Assembly: GCA_958298945.1 (NCBI GenBank)
Contig: OY282606.1
Location: forward strand, 48,993,920 to 49,057,919
Length of the DNA stretch: 64,000 nucleotides
Origin: Atherix ibis
Taxonomy: Eukaryota > Arthropoda > Insecta > Diptera > Athericidae
Direction: 5' to 3'
Below, one piece after another: positions 24,047 to 36,020 of the stretch (positions within the stretch are counted from its first letter, which is position 1; every line of letters begins with the position of its first letter). The translations under genes were made by a program, and so were the position numbers. The notes under the pieces are model-generated. The model searched no databases and was not told the origin of the DNA. It saw only the letters and a program-made list of their open reading frames with translations.

Positions 24047-25312
24047 TCAGTTCGGCTGAAAAGTTTATAAGATTGACGTCTAGATGGCGCCTCTTGCTTA
24101 ATTATCACAAAGCACCATCCTTCAAATGATTGCTGTCAAAATTTGACCGCAATCGGTCGATTGGTTCGTTAGATATAGCATTTTGAGTGAAGCAACTTTT
24201 GTTATTGAAAAAAAAATGGATAAAGACGAATTTCATGTGTATTGATAAAGCATTGCTTTTTGATGAAAAAAAATACAGTGGAAACCAAAGCATGGTTTGA
24301 CAAACGTTATCCGCACTCTGCTCCAGAGCTATTTCAACTGTGGAATATTGGTTTCGTCAATTTCGAACTGGTCGTACGAGCACAGTTGATGCAGAACGCA
24401 GTGGCCGCCCAAAAGAGGTGGTTACGGCAAAAAACATCAAAAAAATCCACAAAATAATTTTAAATGACCGTAAAGTGAAGTTGAGCGAGATAGCTGAGAC
24501 TCTGAAGATATCGAAAGAGCGTGTTGGACATATCGTGCATGAATATTTGGGCATGCGAAAGCTGTGTGCAAAGTGGGTGCCGCGTGAGCTCACTGTGGAC
24601 CAAAAACAACAACGTGTTGATGATTCTGAGCAGTGTTTGGAGCTGTTCAAGCGCAATAAACCCGAATTTTTGCGTCGATATGTGACAATGGATGAAACAT
24701 GGCTCCGTCACTACACTCCAGAGTCCAATCGGCAGTCGGCAGAGTGGAGAGCGAGCGACGAACCGAATCCAAAGCGTGGAAAGACGCAACAGTCGGCTGG
24801 CAATGTGATGGCGTCTGTATTTTGGGATGCGCATGGTATAATATTCATTGACTATCTCCAGAAGGGACAGACGATCAACAGCGACTATTATATAGCGTTA
24901 TTGGATCGTTTGAAGAAAAAAATCGCTGAGAAACGGCCTCATTTGAAGAAGAGAAAAGTGTTGTTTCACCAAGACAATGCACCGTGTCACAATTCGATGA
25001 AAACGATGGTCAAACTCAATGAATTGGGCTACGAATTGCTTCCCCATCCACCGTATTCTCCAGATCTGGCCCCCAGCGTTTTTTTCCTGTTTGCAGACCT
25101 CAAGAGAATGCTCGCTGGCAAGAAATTTAAGACCGATGATGAAGTGACTGCCGAAACTGAGGCCTAATTTGAGGCAAAACCGAAAGAGTACTATAAAAAT
25201 GGTATCGAAAAGTTGGAAGATCGCTATAATCGCTGTATCGCCCTCGAAGGCGAAACCGAAAGAGTACTAATATTTTTACTGTGTTACCTTATAAACTTTT
25301 CAGCCGAACTGC
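24047..25312 (+). mobile_element. irritans-subfamily mariner, copy 2
   Basis: A 1266-bp element flanked by TA (24045-24046 and 25313-25314). Its inverted repeats CAGTTCGGCTGAAAAGTTTA extend to 24 identical bases, better preserved than in the copy at 7003. It encodes a plus-strand Himar1-like transposase relic. The tail of the coding region is rearranged. Confidence 0.93.
24216..25255 (+). pseudogene. Broken irritans mariner transposase, copy 2
   Basis: ATG 24216 starts MDKDEFH, but an extra base produces an early stop. The main frame reopens near 24240 and another small frameshift lies before 24340. From there 275 codons run to a TAC-to-TAA-type stop at 25165. The motifs [10 protein letters not shown] and FHQDNAPCH are intact, while APSDFF has become APSVFF, losing the third catalytic Asp. 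After the stop, residues of the normal C-terminus follow, and then a second copy of ACCGAAAGAGTACTA replaces the usual NYVE end. Confidence 0.9.
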
Positions 25313-25549
25313 TATAATAGTGACTAAGTTGAGAGTAAAATATTTACGCATATATGCTGAGCATTGAGAATTGTGATTGAATTGAAGGAAGTTGACGTGC
25401 TTTGTCAAATTCTATATATCTATAAAAAAAGAAAAAAAGTCCAAACATATTTTTTAAAGAAAGTAATATTTTACTTTTAAAAAAATCGTAAATCATATTT
25501 TTTTTAAAACTTTAAAAATTTTTAATTACATTATAAAAACAATCCATAA

Positions 25550-26260
25550 GCCTCAAAACCAACTAAACTTCCTAGTAATAAGCCTACTTCCAACTCTTAC
25601 CAAAATAGTGGAAAAATTGATTTAAGAACAGCTTTAACACATCAACGAAGGCAAAAATGTAGTTCCCCATCACCAATTTGACTTTTGAGTTGAACATCGA
25701 GAGCTTGATTTCATGGCATTCTCTCGTAAGCAGAAAAGATATCGTGCAGCTATATTTAGCTTAAGCTTGCGAGTGAGTCTGCCATTCTGGGTTTCTTTGG
25801 AAACTTAAGAGAATTCTTCTTAACCCTTACTTCTTAATAAACCAATCTTACTTCTGAGAGCGATACACTCTGAAATATCACCTATTCAAGCAGGTGCTCC
25901 CTTATTATAAAATATCCACACTCATGATATTCCAATCAACAATAAAAGCACAATATCTCCAAAACCCTTTCATAGCATCCACTATCCTACAAACCCATAT
26001 TTATTCCTTTCAAAAATGGTGTAAAAAGTGTAAAGTGAAAGTGAACGAAGAAAAATGGGCTTATGTTACTTTCATTATCTGTCTTGAATGGCAGAATTAT
26101 TCCATCAAAAGACGGAATATGTTATACAAGATACAAGACGACACATGCAGCTGCTTCGATTCTTAGATGCAAGATCAAAGCTAACAGTCGACAGCAAATT
26201 GCTATTTTGCAATTTAGTACTGAGGCCAATCTGGACTTAGGGACTTAAACTACAAAATAT
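25550..26260 (+). pseudogene. Jockey-like reverse transcriptase relic (+ strand)
   Basis: Broken frames give ISLLPTLTKIVEKLI, PHHQFDF, SEISPIQAGAPL, THDIPINN, KVKVNEEKWAYVTF, and RSKLTVDSKLLFCNLVLRPI. They occur in the order expected of reverse-transcriptase domains from a Jockey-like non-LTR retrotransposon. The YADD box itself is not preserved. Many stops. Confidence 0.7.
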
Positions 26261-26513
26261 AATAATAGATTTAAGTTAGATTAGTTATTAACATAGAGGG
26301 ATATACCATAGGTAGTAAGCCTCCATTGAAGTTTTTCCTGTTCGCATGTTCATATGTAAATTAAAGCCAGTACTTAACCAAAGCAGTGTTGTTGACGTGG
26401 TCTAACAAATTAAGGACTTAGGAACCAATGATGTTCACGTCGACAATGGGTGTTAAATGTTAAGAAATAAGAGGTTAGTAAGAGATTAGTATGATTGCGA
26501 AGATAAAAGGTAC

Positions 26514-27793
26514 GAGGGTCGTTCAATAAGTCCTTAGAAAATCCAAAAAATTGCGCTCGCAGCTTTCCTGTCGGTAGTGATTTTTTTTTGTAAGTAGCAT
26601 TATCAACAGGAAGGCTTTCAAAATTTCAGCTCGATCCATAGCGTAGGCCAATTTCTATCGTCGATTAAAGTTAACGACATTTATTTGTGCATAAGAATGG
26701 AAAAAAGCGAGTTTAGGGCTGTCATCAAACATCTCCATTTGAAAGGCTTAAGCCCGAAAGAAATCAAAGCCGAGTTGGATGCAGTTCATGGCACATCTGC
26801 ACCTGTGTTTGCGACGGTTAACAATTGGGTGAATGAATTTAAACGTGGCCGTTCATCCACAAAAGATGAACATCGTTCAGGACTCCCAGTCGAGATGTCT
26901 ACTCCTGAAATCATCGACAAAATCCATGATCTGATTTTGAACGATCGGCGAATTAAAGTGCGCGAATTAGTTGAGGCCACGGGCATATCACAAGGTACAG
27001 TCGCTTCAATTTTGCATGAAAAATTGTCTGTGAAAAAAATTTCGGCAAAATGGGTGCCGCGTTTGCTGTCAGAGGAGAATAAGCGCAATCGTGTAGTTGA
27101 CTCTGAGGCTATGTTGGCACTCTTTCATCGCAATCCTGCCGAATTCCTTCGTCGATATGTCACTGTGGACGAAACCTGGATACACTACTACACTTCAGAA
27201 ACGAAGAGACAGTCATCACAGTGGATTTTCAAGGGAGAACGGGCTCCGAAGAAGGCAAAAACTGTGCCATCGGCCGCCAAGGTGATGGCCACGGTCTTTT
27301 GGGATTCGCAGGGCATCATTTTTATCGACTACTTGGAAAAAGGAAAAACAATAACAGGAGCGTAATGGTTGAGCGAGGAAATCAAAGAGAAACGCCCCCT
27401 AATGAAGAAGAAAAAAATCCTCTTGCATCAGGACAATGCGCGTGTGCACACCTGCGCTGTTTCCATGGCCAAAATTGTGGAATTGAGAATGGAATTGCTG
27501 CAGTATCCCGCTTATTCAGCAGATTTGGCCCCGATTGACTATTTTCTTTTCCCCAATCTGAAGAAATGGCTTGGCGGACGACGGTTCACTTCCAACGAGG
27601 ACGTCATTGCTCAAACGGATGAGTATTTTGCAGAAATTCCGAAATCCTATTTTTTGGACGGGATAAAAATTTTGGAAAAACGGTTGGAAAAGTGTATAGA
27701 ACTAAAAGGAGAATTATGTTGAAAAATGAAAATTTTTTTTTTAAAAAACTGTTTTTTTCCATCTTTTTCTAAGGATTTATTGAACGACCCTCG
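26514..27793 (+). mobile_element. Mariner with CGAGGGTCGTTC ends, copy 2
   Basis: A 1280-bp copy flanked by TA (26512-26513 and 27794-27795). The ITRs start CGAGGGTCGTTCAATAAGTC at the left and CGAGGGTCGTTCAATAAATC at the right, read inward. It is one of the better preserved members. Confidence 0.93.
26697..27722 (+). pseudogene. Nearly complete mariner transposase, one deletion with in-frame stop
   Basis: The start is ATG 26697 (MEKSEFRAVIKHLHLKGLSP). The frame is open to a TAA at 27363-27365, which a small deletion in the GAYYASLLQRL segment created. It then continues in the same frame to 27722. VTVDETWIH and LHQDNARVH are intact. The third catalytic site reads APIDYF, so the Asp is kept. 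A one-base insertion alters the last residues to KGELC. Only a truncated 226-residue product would be made. Confidence 0.9.
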
Positions 27794-27959
27794 TATTTGA
27801 AGATCGAGATGAATAAAACCGTTAAGTATTTTTGAATTTTGAGATTTGATTCGACCGAAATTGGATGGATTAGCAAAGCCCCAGACTCCTATTTTCTAAG
27901 TCTATATTGGTTTTTGTAGGGCATTATATAAACCGAAGTAGTTGTCTATAAGCCGAACT

Positions 27960-28260
27960 AGTTGTCGATGTCGTCTGTTTAGTTCTATTCAGTTTTGTTT
28001 GTTTAAATTGAATTTTCATCCAGCGTTTGTCTAAATTAAATTTCAAGTATCAAACTTCAGTATTTTCTAGATATCTGGTGGGCTGTATCATTAGCATGTA
28101 TACCAAAAAAAGTATAAGGATAGATTGGAACATTGGATGTATAAATGTTGTAGAGTATGATGTCAAATATACTTCCCTGCGGAACCGTAGCGAATATCGG
28201 AGAAATATTCGATGATTCGTTAGATATTTTTACTTAAGAGTGCTGGTTTAACAGTTTTAG
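27960..28260 (-). pseudogene. Jockey-like reverse transcriptase fragment (- strand)
   Basis: The minus-strand frame gives ATVPQGSIFDIILYNIYTSN, and then HANDTA where YADDTA is expected. This is the PQGS to YADD section of a non-LTR reverse transcriptase. It is a short, degenerate fragment. Confidence 0.65.
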
Positions 28261-29939
28261 TATTAGATGTAAAAATAATAGAAAATCCTCTCGAGATTTG
28301 TCAGTTCGCCCGAGTGCCAGAATAGATCAAAGTCTTAATTTATGTCCAAAAACGTACCGCAATGTCTACTGTTTGGAGATTTTTTTAGAGAGGATTATTC
28401 TTAGAGAATGAAAAAGTTTGTTTGAATCTTGTGAGAAATTTAATGTTCCCAAATAAATGGAAATATTTAATTTGAAATCAGTAAATATGAAATCTAAAAA
28501 TAAGTTGAAGAAACGACTCTACTACACAAAATATTGAAAGTATTCCATTGGAACAAAATTGCATATAAACTTATTTTTAATTGCTTATTGTAAGCTTATT
28601 CTTAAAATATTTTGCAATAAAATCAATTTTGTTGAATTATTTAATTCAATATTACATAAATGTATATTCACTTATAATAACAATGAGAGGAAATACATGA
28701 AATAAGTATAAATTCTGCTATTATTAGTTAATTTTATTTAAAAAAATTTAAGTTTATTTGCCAGACACCCTGTGGAGAAGTTTCTATTATATTTTTGCAG
28801 GCTAAAATATTTTTAATCTGCTTATAATCAATTTAGTAATTATCATTACTTAACGAATACATTTGCAGATACTTATTCAGATTGAAATAAAAAAACAATT
28901 TCAAATTAAATACCTTAAGATGATAGTTAAATAGAAGTCTATCCATATGAGTAGAAAAGAAAATATTTGGGCAGGTGAAAAAAAAAGAATTTGTGTTTAC
29001 TCAATTTGAATAAAATTCATTGTTTGTGAGTCTCCAAATTATTAATGGTTAGTGAGTCTCCAAGTTGTGCAGTTGGCAAGTATAAATTGAGGTAAGAACA
29101 ATTTTTCTGTGCACTAATATTTTTAACAATATTTTCCATTATAAAATTTAGATTTTTATTTTTTTCCCTATTATAAATTATTTAAAATAATTATTAAAAT
29201 ATAATTAAAAATATATCTACGATTTGTTGACTTTAAATTTGACTAAGCAAAAAAAATTAACAATGAAAAAATCTTTTTATAATATCTATTTTAAGTATTA
29301 TAGAAATATGAAGAATGACCCACATACAAATTATAATAACTACAGTTCAGTAAACCAAAAATTTCAATTTGAATATAATATTAAATGACATTTAATTTTC
29401 TAAAAATAAGAAAAATTATAGCAAAAGTACAAATACAATAAATAAATTAACGGAAAAAGAAATTTTCTCCATCTTGATTAGTATTGATTGACATCCGACA
29501 CACTTTCGATTACTTAAAAGTCAGTAAGTGTTTGTTGCCAAGGAAAGGAAATTGACATAACCTAGAAAATTGTATGTAATTTAAGAAAAAAAAATCGTAA
29601 CGTTTGAGTCCATTTTCTTTAACTTTTACATAAATTATTATGGAATCATATATATAACAAGAGTTTTATTAAGATTTTATGCTATATTATATTAAATTTC
29701 TATATTGATAAAATTTATTTACGACAGTACAAATAAAGTCTCTTATAGGCATAGACGAACAATGTGTCTGTGTTTACCAATTAAGACTTGCTTTATTTGA
29801 ACAGATGTTGCTTATTATTTTCATATTAATTTACCGTGAAACAATTTAAAATACAATATTTTGCAATTTTTTTTCAATTATTACATAATTTATTGTAAAA
29901 TTTTCAAAAAAATCAACTCAATTTTCATTTATTAGCAAT
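28260..29939. other. AT-rich intergenic region upstream of the protease gene
   Basis: No gene recognised. A short direct repeat, GTGAGTCTCCAA, occurs near 29025 and 29050. I could not place a TATA box for the protease with confidence. Confidence 0.4.
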
Positions 29940-31648
29940 ATGCAAACCCTTAAATTGAGTGTCGCCGTTGCTTTCGTAGTGATTTTGAGTGGAATAGTAG
30001 CAGAACCAAAAGTAAGTTTATTACTTTTCAAAATCTTCTACTATATGTAAAATCAATTAAAAATTTTTAATATTTTAATTAAAAATTTCATTTGAATTTT
30101 TTTTATGAAATTAAGGATAATTATGCGACTAATCCCAATTATTTCGATGAACATAATCGAAAATTTAAAAAAGGTGAAGTGAGTTTCGAGGTTGGTGAAA
30201 ATAAGTATACCAAACTACCCTTGGAAGTAGCTCATAAACGACTTTTTGGTCTAAGAGAAGATGAAAGGTGATTTAATTTTTATGGTAAAATATTTATTAA
30301 TTATTTAATTAATAATTTTTAGTGATTGGAATAAAGGTGTGGTTTTAAATCAAACTATTATGCGGGGGCCGCTACCTGAAACAGTTGATTGGGTTGCTGC
30401 TGGTGCTGTTACATCTGTTAAAGATCAAGGTGAGAATTATCTCTTTATCTCTTAATATATTTTCAAATCAATATTCTTCATACTAAAATTAAAATTTTAA
30501 AAATAGTATCCTGTTTCGTTGAATAAATTTAAAGTTTAAAAAAAATTTAAACTGAAAATTGATACTTATGAGCCAATTCTGGCTTTTGTGAATTTCTAAT
30601 ACTTCATAATTTTTTTTTTATATATTTGAATCTATTATTTATTTAACTAAAATGGTGGTTTGTTACTTATATTTTTATCTCTAAAACGAATGCGCTTAAA
30701 TTGCGGTTCTCTTTTATTCTTTGAGTTAATATTTTACCTATTGAAAGGCTTCTTTACCTTTTTGGGCAAATTTTTATATCATATACAATATTCTTTAAAA
30801 GACTTTCGTTATAAATTTTTATTGTTCTTATCATTTTAAGTAACAGTAGTACCGAAGTGTATAAGAGATAACCAAATTTAGACAAACTTAAACTCGGCTA
30901 CCCCAATAATTTTTTTTATTTAAAATTGACCTTGAATATTAATCAAAATTTTTACTTCATTCAAATTGAAAAAAAATTATATATTCAGAAATATTTTTTA
31001 AAATTTAATTTAAAATACTTTTCTATTTTTTATGTTTATTTTATAGATAGTTGCAGTGCTTGTTATGCATATTCCGTTGTTGGAGCTCTTGAGGGTATGT
31101 TGAAAATTCAATACAAACGACCATTGACTGAGCTGTCAATACAGAATGTTATCGATTGTTCTGAATCGGCTGGCAATTGGGGTTGCGGTGGTGGATCTCG
31201 GACGTACGTTTACCGTTATGTCAAGGAAAGCGGTGGTCTTAATACCGAAGCTCAGTACCCACTTGTAAATGCAAATGGTGAATGCAAATTCCAAAAAACT
31301 AAAGCATTAGGTAAAATTAAATATCATGGAGAAATTCCTAAAGGTGATGAGAAAGCCTTAAAAGATATTGTTGCCCGTATTGGGCCAGTATCGGTCGGAG
31401 TTGATGCTTCTCCACCATCATTTTTGGCATACCGGGGTGGTGTGTACTTGGAGCCCACTTGCAATCCAAACAATTTAAATCATGCTGTTTTGGTGGTTGG
31501 ATATGGTGTTGAAGATGGAAAGGACTATTGGCTAATCAAGAACTCATGGGGTCCATCTTGGGGTGTGAACGGTTTCATGAAACTTGCAAGGAATATGAAG
31601 AATCAATGTGGTGTTGCTAGTATTGCTAATTATCCTATACGTGCATAA
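29940..31648 (+). CDS. Cathepsin L-like cysteine protease (papain family C1A), 4 exons
   Basis: The exons are 29940-30011, 30116-30267, 30323-30429 and 31047-31648. They give 310 residues, with phases 0, 2 and 1 agreeing and GT-AG at every intron. Residues 1-20 or so form a signal peptide (LKLSVAVAFVVILSGIVA). The mature enzyme probably begins near LPETVDW (residue 92). Oxyanion Gln110, catalytic Cys116, His256 and Asn276 (KNSWG) are present. Six further Cys (113, 148, 157, 190, 249, 298) match the three family disulfides. Oddities: the Cys box reads DSCSACYAYS where the family has GxCGSCWAFS. The propeptide keeps only the end of the ERFNIN motif (N30, F34, N38), with the front missing. GxNxFxD reads GENKYTK. 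It is likely secreted or lysosomal, perhaps digestive. The gene looks intact. Confidence 0.9.
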
Positions 31649-31708
31649 AACCATTTCTTTCTTATTAATATTGTTGAATTTACTTTTATAAAAAAATATT
31701 TTTTACCA

Positions 31709-31714
31709 AATAAA
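31709..31714 (+). promoter_or_regulatory. Candidate poly(A) signal of the protease gene
   Basis: AATAAA lies about 60 bases after the stop codon of the cathepsin L-like gene, within an AT-rich 3' flank. Confidence 0.45.
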
Positions 31715-32189
31715 AATTTTGTAAAATACTTTATTTTCAATATTACAGAATTCACAATTGAATAAATTCTTGAATTTTCATATAATATTTGTTTTATTTT
31801 GAAATGTATCTGTATGAAATTGAAATATTTAATGGTAAAGGTAAATAGATAATCGGAGTATAATTGTGTTAAATATAAATTCCCGATATTTAGCTCTTCT
31901 ATTCTATAGTGGAAATTAGGGAAATAAAAGATTATTGTTAAGATATGAATATTATGCATTCTAGAGGAAGCCTTTGTGTAACGGATTTGAAGACTCGATT
32001 AGAATTTTTGTGAGTAATAATTATTCAATAAAATTATTATTTAATTAATTCGGGCTTATATGAGTATGATAGGCTCTTCCAAATCTCAAATTCCTGCTTT
32101 TCGACGGTAAATAGTGTTGCAGAAAATCTGTTTTCTCTTCAAGTTTTTTATATTTTTTTCCCATCCATTTTTCATTCAGAATTAAATGA

Positions 32190-32640
32190 CATAGAGTTTT
32201 GAGCTAGAGAGGGTATCAAAAGGAACCTACGTGACGCAAAGATTTATATCATCTCAGATAGCCAAGCTGCATTTGAAGCTCTTGTCTTATCTGATATCCA
32301 ATTCAAGCTAATTTGGAATATCGTCACGGTCCTAAATCAATTAGCCAGATACAACAAAGTAACTTTGTTGTGGGAGCCAGGTCATGGGTGTATTGAGTGT
32401 AACAAACTAGCAGACAGACTTGCCAAAATGGAAGAGAATACTCCGTTCATTGGAGCAGAATCCTTTTGTGGCTATCCAAAGGCCCCCCGGGGTCCACTAT
32501 AGAGTTAAAAGTGAGAAGTTAACAGCTGGCACTGGAGTAATCCGCCGGGCATGAATCACTCCAAGAAGTTATTCGCCTTTTCTAGAAAAAAAGCGATAGA
32601 GGTCCTTAAACTCAACAAACTGGCCATTGTCTGTTAAGAT
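32190..32640 (+). pseudogene. Retrotransposon RNase H domain relic, left part
   Basis: A nearly open frame gives AREGIKRNLRDAKIYIISDS, QAAFEAL, TLLWEPGHGCIECNKLADRL and AKMEENTPF. The catalytic-type positions SDS, PGH and KLAD are visible. This is the RNase H domain of a non-LTR retrotransposon (I, R1 or Jockey type). A mariner inserted at the TA of 32640-32641 interrupts it, and it resumes at 33912. Confidence 0.75.
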
Positions 32641-32641
32641 A

Positions 32642-33909
32642 CGAAGGTCGTTCAATAAGTCCTTAGAAAATTCAAGAAATTGCGCTCGTAGTGTCGGTAA
32701 AGATTTTTTTTTGTAAGTAGCATTATCAACAGGAAAGTTTTCAAAGTTTCAGCTCGATCCATAACGTAGGTCAATTTCTATCGTTGATTAAAGTTAACGA
32801 CATTTATTTGTGCATAACAATGGAAAAAAGCGAGTTTAGGGCTGTCATCAAACATCTCGATTTGAAAGGCTTAAGCCCGAAAGAAATCAAAGCCGAGTTG
32901 GATGCAGTTCATGGCACATCTGCATCTGTGTTTGCGACGGTTTACAATTGGGTGAATGAATTTAAACGTGGCCGTTCATCGACAAAAAGACGCCCAGTTG
33001 AGGTGTCTACTCCTGAAATCATCGACAAAATCCACGATCTGATTTTGAACGATCGGCGAATTAAAGTGCGCGAATTAGTTGAGGCCACGGGCATATCACA
33101 ATGTGCAGTCGCTTCAATTTTGCATGAAAAATTATCTGTGAAAAAAATTTCGGCAAGATGGGTGCCGCGTTTGCTCTCAGAGGAGAATAAGCGCAATCGT
33201 GCAGTGGACTCTGAGGCTATGTTGGCACTCTTTCATCGCAATCCTGCCGAATTCCTTCGTCGTGGACGAAACCTGGATACACTACTACACTCCAGAAACG
33301 AAGAGACAGTCATCACAGTGGATTTTCAAGGGTGAACTGGCTCCGAAGGAGGCGAAAACTGTGCCATCGGCCGGCAAGGTGATGGCCACGGTCTTTTGGG
33401 ATTCGCAGGGCATCATTTTTATCGACTACTTGGAAAAAGGAAAAACAATAACAGGAGCGTATTACGCGTCGTTATTGCAACGGTTGAGCGAGGAAATCAA
33501 AGAGAAACGCCCCCATCTGAAGAAGAAAAAAATCCTCTTGCATCAGGACAATGCGCGTGTGCACACCTGCGCTGTTTCCATGGCCAAAATTGTGGAATTG
33601 AGAATGGAATTGTTGCAGCATCCCGCTTATTTACCAGATTTAGCCCCGAGTGACTATTTTCTTTTCCTCAATTTGAAGAAATGGCTTGGCGGACGACGGT
33701 TCACTTCCAACGAAGACGTCATTGCTCAAACGGATGAGTATTTTGCAGAACTTCCGAAATCCTATTTTTTGGACGGGATAAAAATTTTGGAAAAACGGTT
33801 GGAAAAGTGTATAGAGCTAAAAGGAGATTATGTTGAAAAATAAAAAATATTTTTTTTTAAAAAACAGTTTTTTTCCAGTTTTTTCTAAGGACTTATTGAA
33901 CGACCCTCG
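32642..33909 (+). mobile_element. Mariner with CGAGGGTCGTTC ends, copy 3
   Basis: A 1268-bp copy flanked by TA (32640-32641 and 33910-33911). Left ITR CGAAGGTCGTTCAATAAGTC; right, read inward, CGAGGGTCGTTCAATAAGTC. It is nested in the RNase H part of an older retrotransposon. Confidence 0.93.
32820..33843 (+). pseudogene. Nearly complete mariner transposase with one frameshift
   Basis: The start is ATG 32820. An in-frame loss of a few residues leaves SSTKRRPVEV where other copies have SSTKDEHRSGRPVEV. An 11-base deletion at about 33260 removes RYVTV just before the first catalytic Asp and shifts the frame. The second half is open from there to the stop at 33843 and carries DETWIHYY, LHQDNARVH and APSDYF. 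A single frameshift is the main lesion. Confidence 0.9.
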
Positions 33910-33911
33910 TA

Positions 33912-34075
33912 TTATCTTAATAAGATGGGCATATCTGATACAACAATCTGTCGTTTTTTCTCCGACGATTATGAACCGTCATAATCTCCGAAGATTATTG
34001 CAATGCTATTGCGCGCCAGAGACATCGACATCTTTGTATGGGATACCCTGATCACTACAAGATCTCCCAGCTACC
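33912..34075 (+). pseudogene. Retrotransposon relic, continuation after the mariner
   Basis: The frame gives LNKMGISDTTICRFFSDDYE, which matches the zinc-knuckle-like tail (LxKMGxxxxxxCRxC) that follows RNase H in Jockey/R1-type elements. With the segment ending at 32640 it forms one interrupted element. Confidence 0.65.
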
Positions 34076-34202
34076 AACTAATATGACACTCAGATTCGTT
34101 AAAAGCCACAATATTACTATTATCTGAGTTAGAGTATTCATCACAAAAGACCTTATTGGTCAAAGTGATTTTAAGACCATGTGCCTCTTGCTACCCTCCT
34201 TA

Positions 34203-34229
34203 TATTATTATTATTATTATTATTATTAA
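34203..34229. repeat. (TTA)n microsatellite
   Basis: About nine uninterrupted ATT/TTA units. Confidence 0.85.
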
Positions 34230-34239
34230 TATCAAATAC

Positions 34240-34375
34240 CTTGAAAGGACAACATCTTGGTTTTATCGAATATTTCCAAATAAGTGTAGCTGAAGGCATT
34301 GCTACGAAAAGTGGAAGTAACCCCTCCGACAATGTATATGGCAAATACTTAGAAGAGAATAACTCTCATAAATAA
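34240..34375 (+). pseudogene. Possible mariner transposase C-terminal scrap
   Basis: The frame LKGQHLGFIEYFQISVAEGI resembles the C-terminal section of SETMAR-type mariner transposases. It is short and weak, and could be chance. Confidence 0.3.
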
Positions 34376-34379
34376 TAAT

Positions 34380-35830
34380 AAAATAAAATTATTGCCAAAA
34401 AAAATAATACTGCGCAAGTGCGTTATAAACAAGCAGTGAACCTTAAGTTTTTTAGACTTGAAACCGCAACAATTTTACTCAATGTAGATAAATTGAACAA
34501 TAATTTTGTTTTCATTTGATGAAAATTAAAAAAAAATTTTTCTTGCTTATTTATATTAAAAATACGAAATTATCTTTTATGTTAACTATTTTTATGTCTA
34601 CTAAAATGCAGAAAAATTAACATATTCATGTCGAAAAAAGCAAATACGATACAATTTCGAAGGGTTTAACCCTCGTACTCTTCGTGAGTGGATGACTTTG
34701 GAAATATTTTGATGTATTTCGATTTAAGCAATTGGCTAATAAATAAATCAATATGAAAGAAACAATAAAAATGATTTCGTGCAAAAGTATTTTTTTTATT
34801 TTTGGTTTTTCCTTTAATATATTAAAGTGGGTACAAAATATTGAAAATATGACAACGTGGGATTAGGTTTTTACTGTACATACTTGCATGATTGATTGAT
34901 AGGCATGATATTATGATTTACAATCAAAATAATATTACGACTATGTCAATGCAAAGTTTGTAAAGAACTTGAATACTATTGTATTGATAAAGTTTTCGTT
35001 AATATAAAAGGATATATTTAATATGGAAAACAATGACAATCCAATTGTTTCGAAATGATATGTTAAAACTTTCTCGTGCAAATCCTAGTGAACATTTAGT
35101 ATTCGTTTCACTGTTTATCGAAAGTATTTTGAAATTTATATTAAAAGCATAAATACGATCATGATAATAAATTGAAAATTTATTATTTTAAAATTTAAAT
35201 TAATTTTTGATGGTATTATAACTAAGAAACTTTACTTATAAAATTATTATTATGTTAAATCATGTATGGTAAAGTTTTGTCGTACGTCCTTATTCGGAAT
35301 AGTTTTGTAAATTTTATTGGGTATTTTTGAAAATGTTCTATTTAATAACGTTGGTTTACAATTTTTTGGAATTTTATTAATTTTCAGATTAATCTATGAT
35401 TTTGGTGTATCTAGAAATGTTTTTAACTGAATTTTTGGTTGGTAGCATTTTAGCCTATCCTGACTACTCAAGGAATATTCGGAATACAACTAAGGTTTGG
35501 TGTTCAGCTGCTGAATCAAATAATGCTAAAAGTATCAGTTTTATGTTTATGTAAGTACGATTTTTGCTAAATTTTACCATCTATTTCAATTCAATAAAAA
35601 AATAAATTGCAGTTTTATTCTGTTCTACATCTACAACTACCAATCACTAATCACTATATTGTAAAATGTAGATTTATATCATAAATAAATTGGCAATACT
35701 ATGGTTAAAAAAAGAACACTTTGAGGAACTTTTAGCCCCCTACATTAGGGTGGACGATTCTAAATTTATTTAACGTTACTGCGATTCCAAATTTGGATAA
35801 AATTAAGCTCAGTACGCTACGGTGTTCTGA
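34380..35830. other. AT-rich region, nothing recognised
   Basis: No coding, RNA or repeat feature is visible beyond simple AT-rich runs. Confidence 0.45.
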
Positions 35831-35839
35831 ATATTTAAT

Positions 35840-36020
35840 TCGAATGAATGTGGAATATTCTGTCCGAAATATATATAATGAGTCCAGTTGTGGGCCCAGG
35901 AGATGAGGTAGAACCTTCTTTTGATGGAGCGATAGCATTATGCAGGAAGCCAAAAATATGCTGGGACTGTTGAATAGGAAGACAGCGGCACGAAGCCGGG
36001 ACGTGTGGAGTTCTGGAATT
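35840..36020 (+). pseudogene. RTE-like retrotransposon 3'-end fragment, copy 2
   Basis: The stretch around GATGGAGCGATAGCATTATG and AGACAGCGGCACGAAGCC matches bases 200-320 and, more loosely, 46240-46350. These give the same ...GDGAIALxRxPK...RHEARxxEF tail of an RTE-type polyprotein. The fragment is very short. Confidence 0.55.

Noticed and set aside
34203..34229. (TTA)n run as a CRISPR-like or structured repeat
   Set aside because: Ordinary microsatellite; no spacers and a eukaryotic context.
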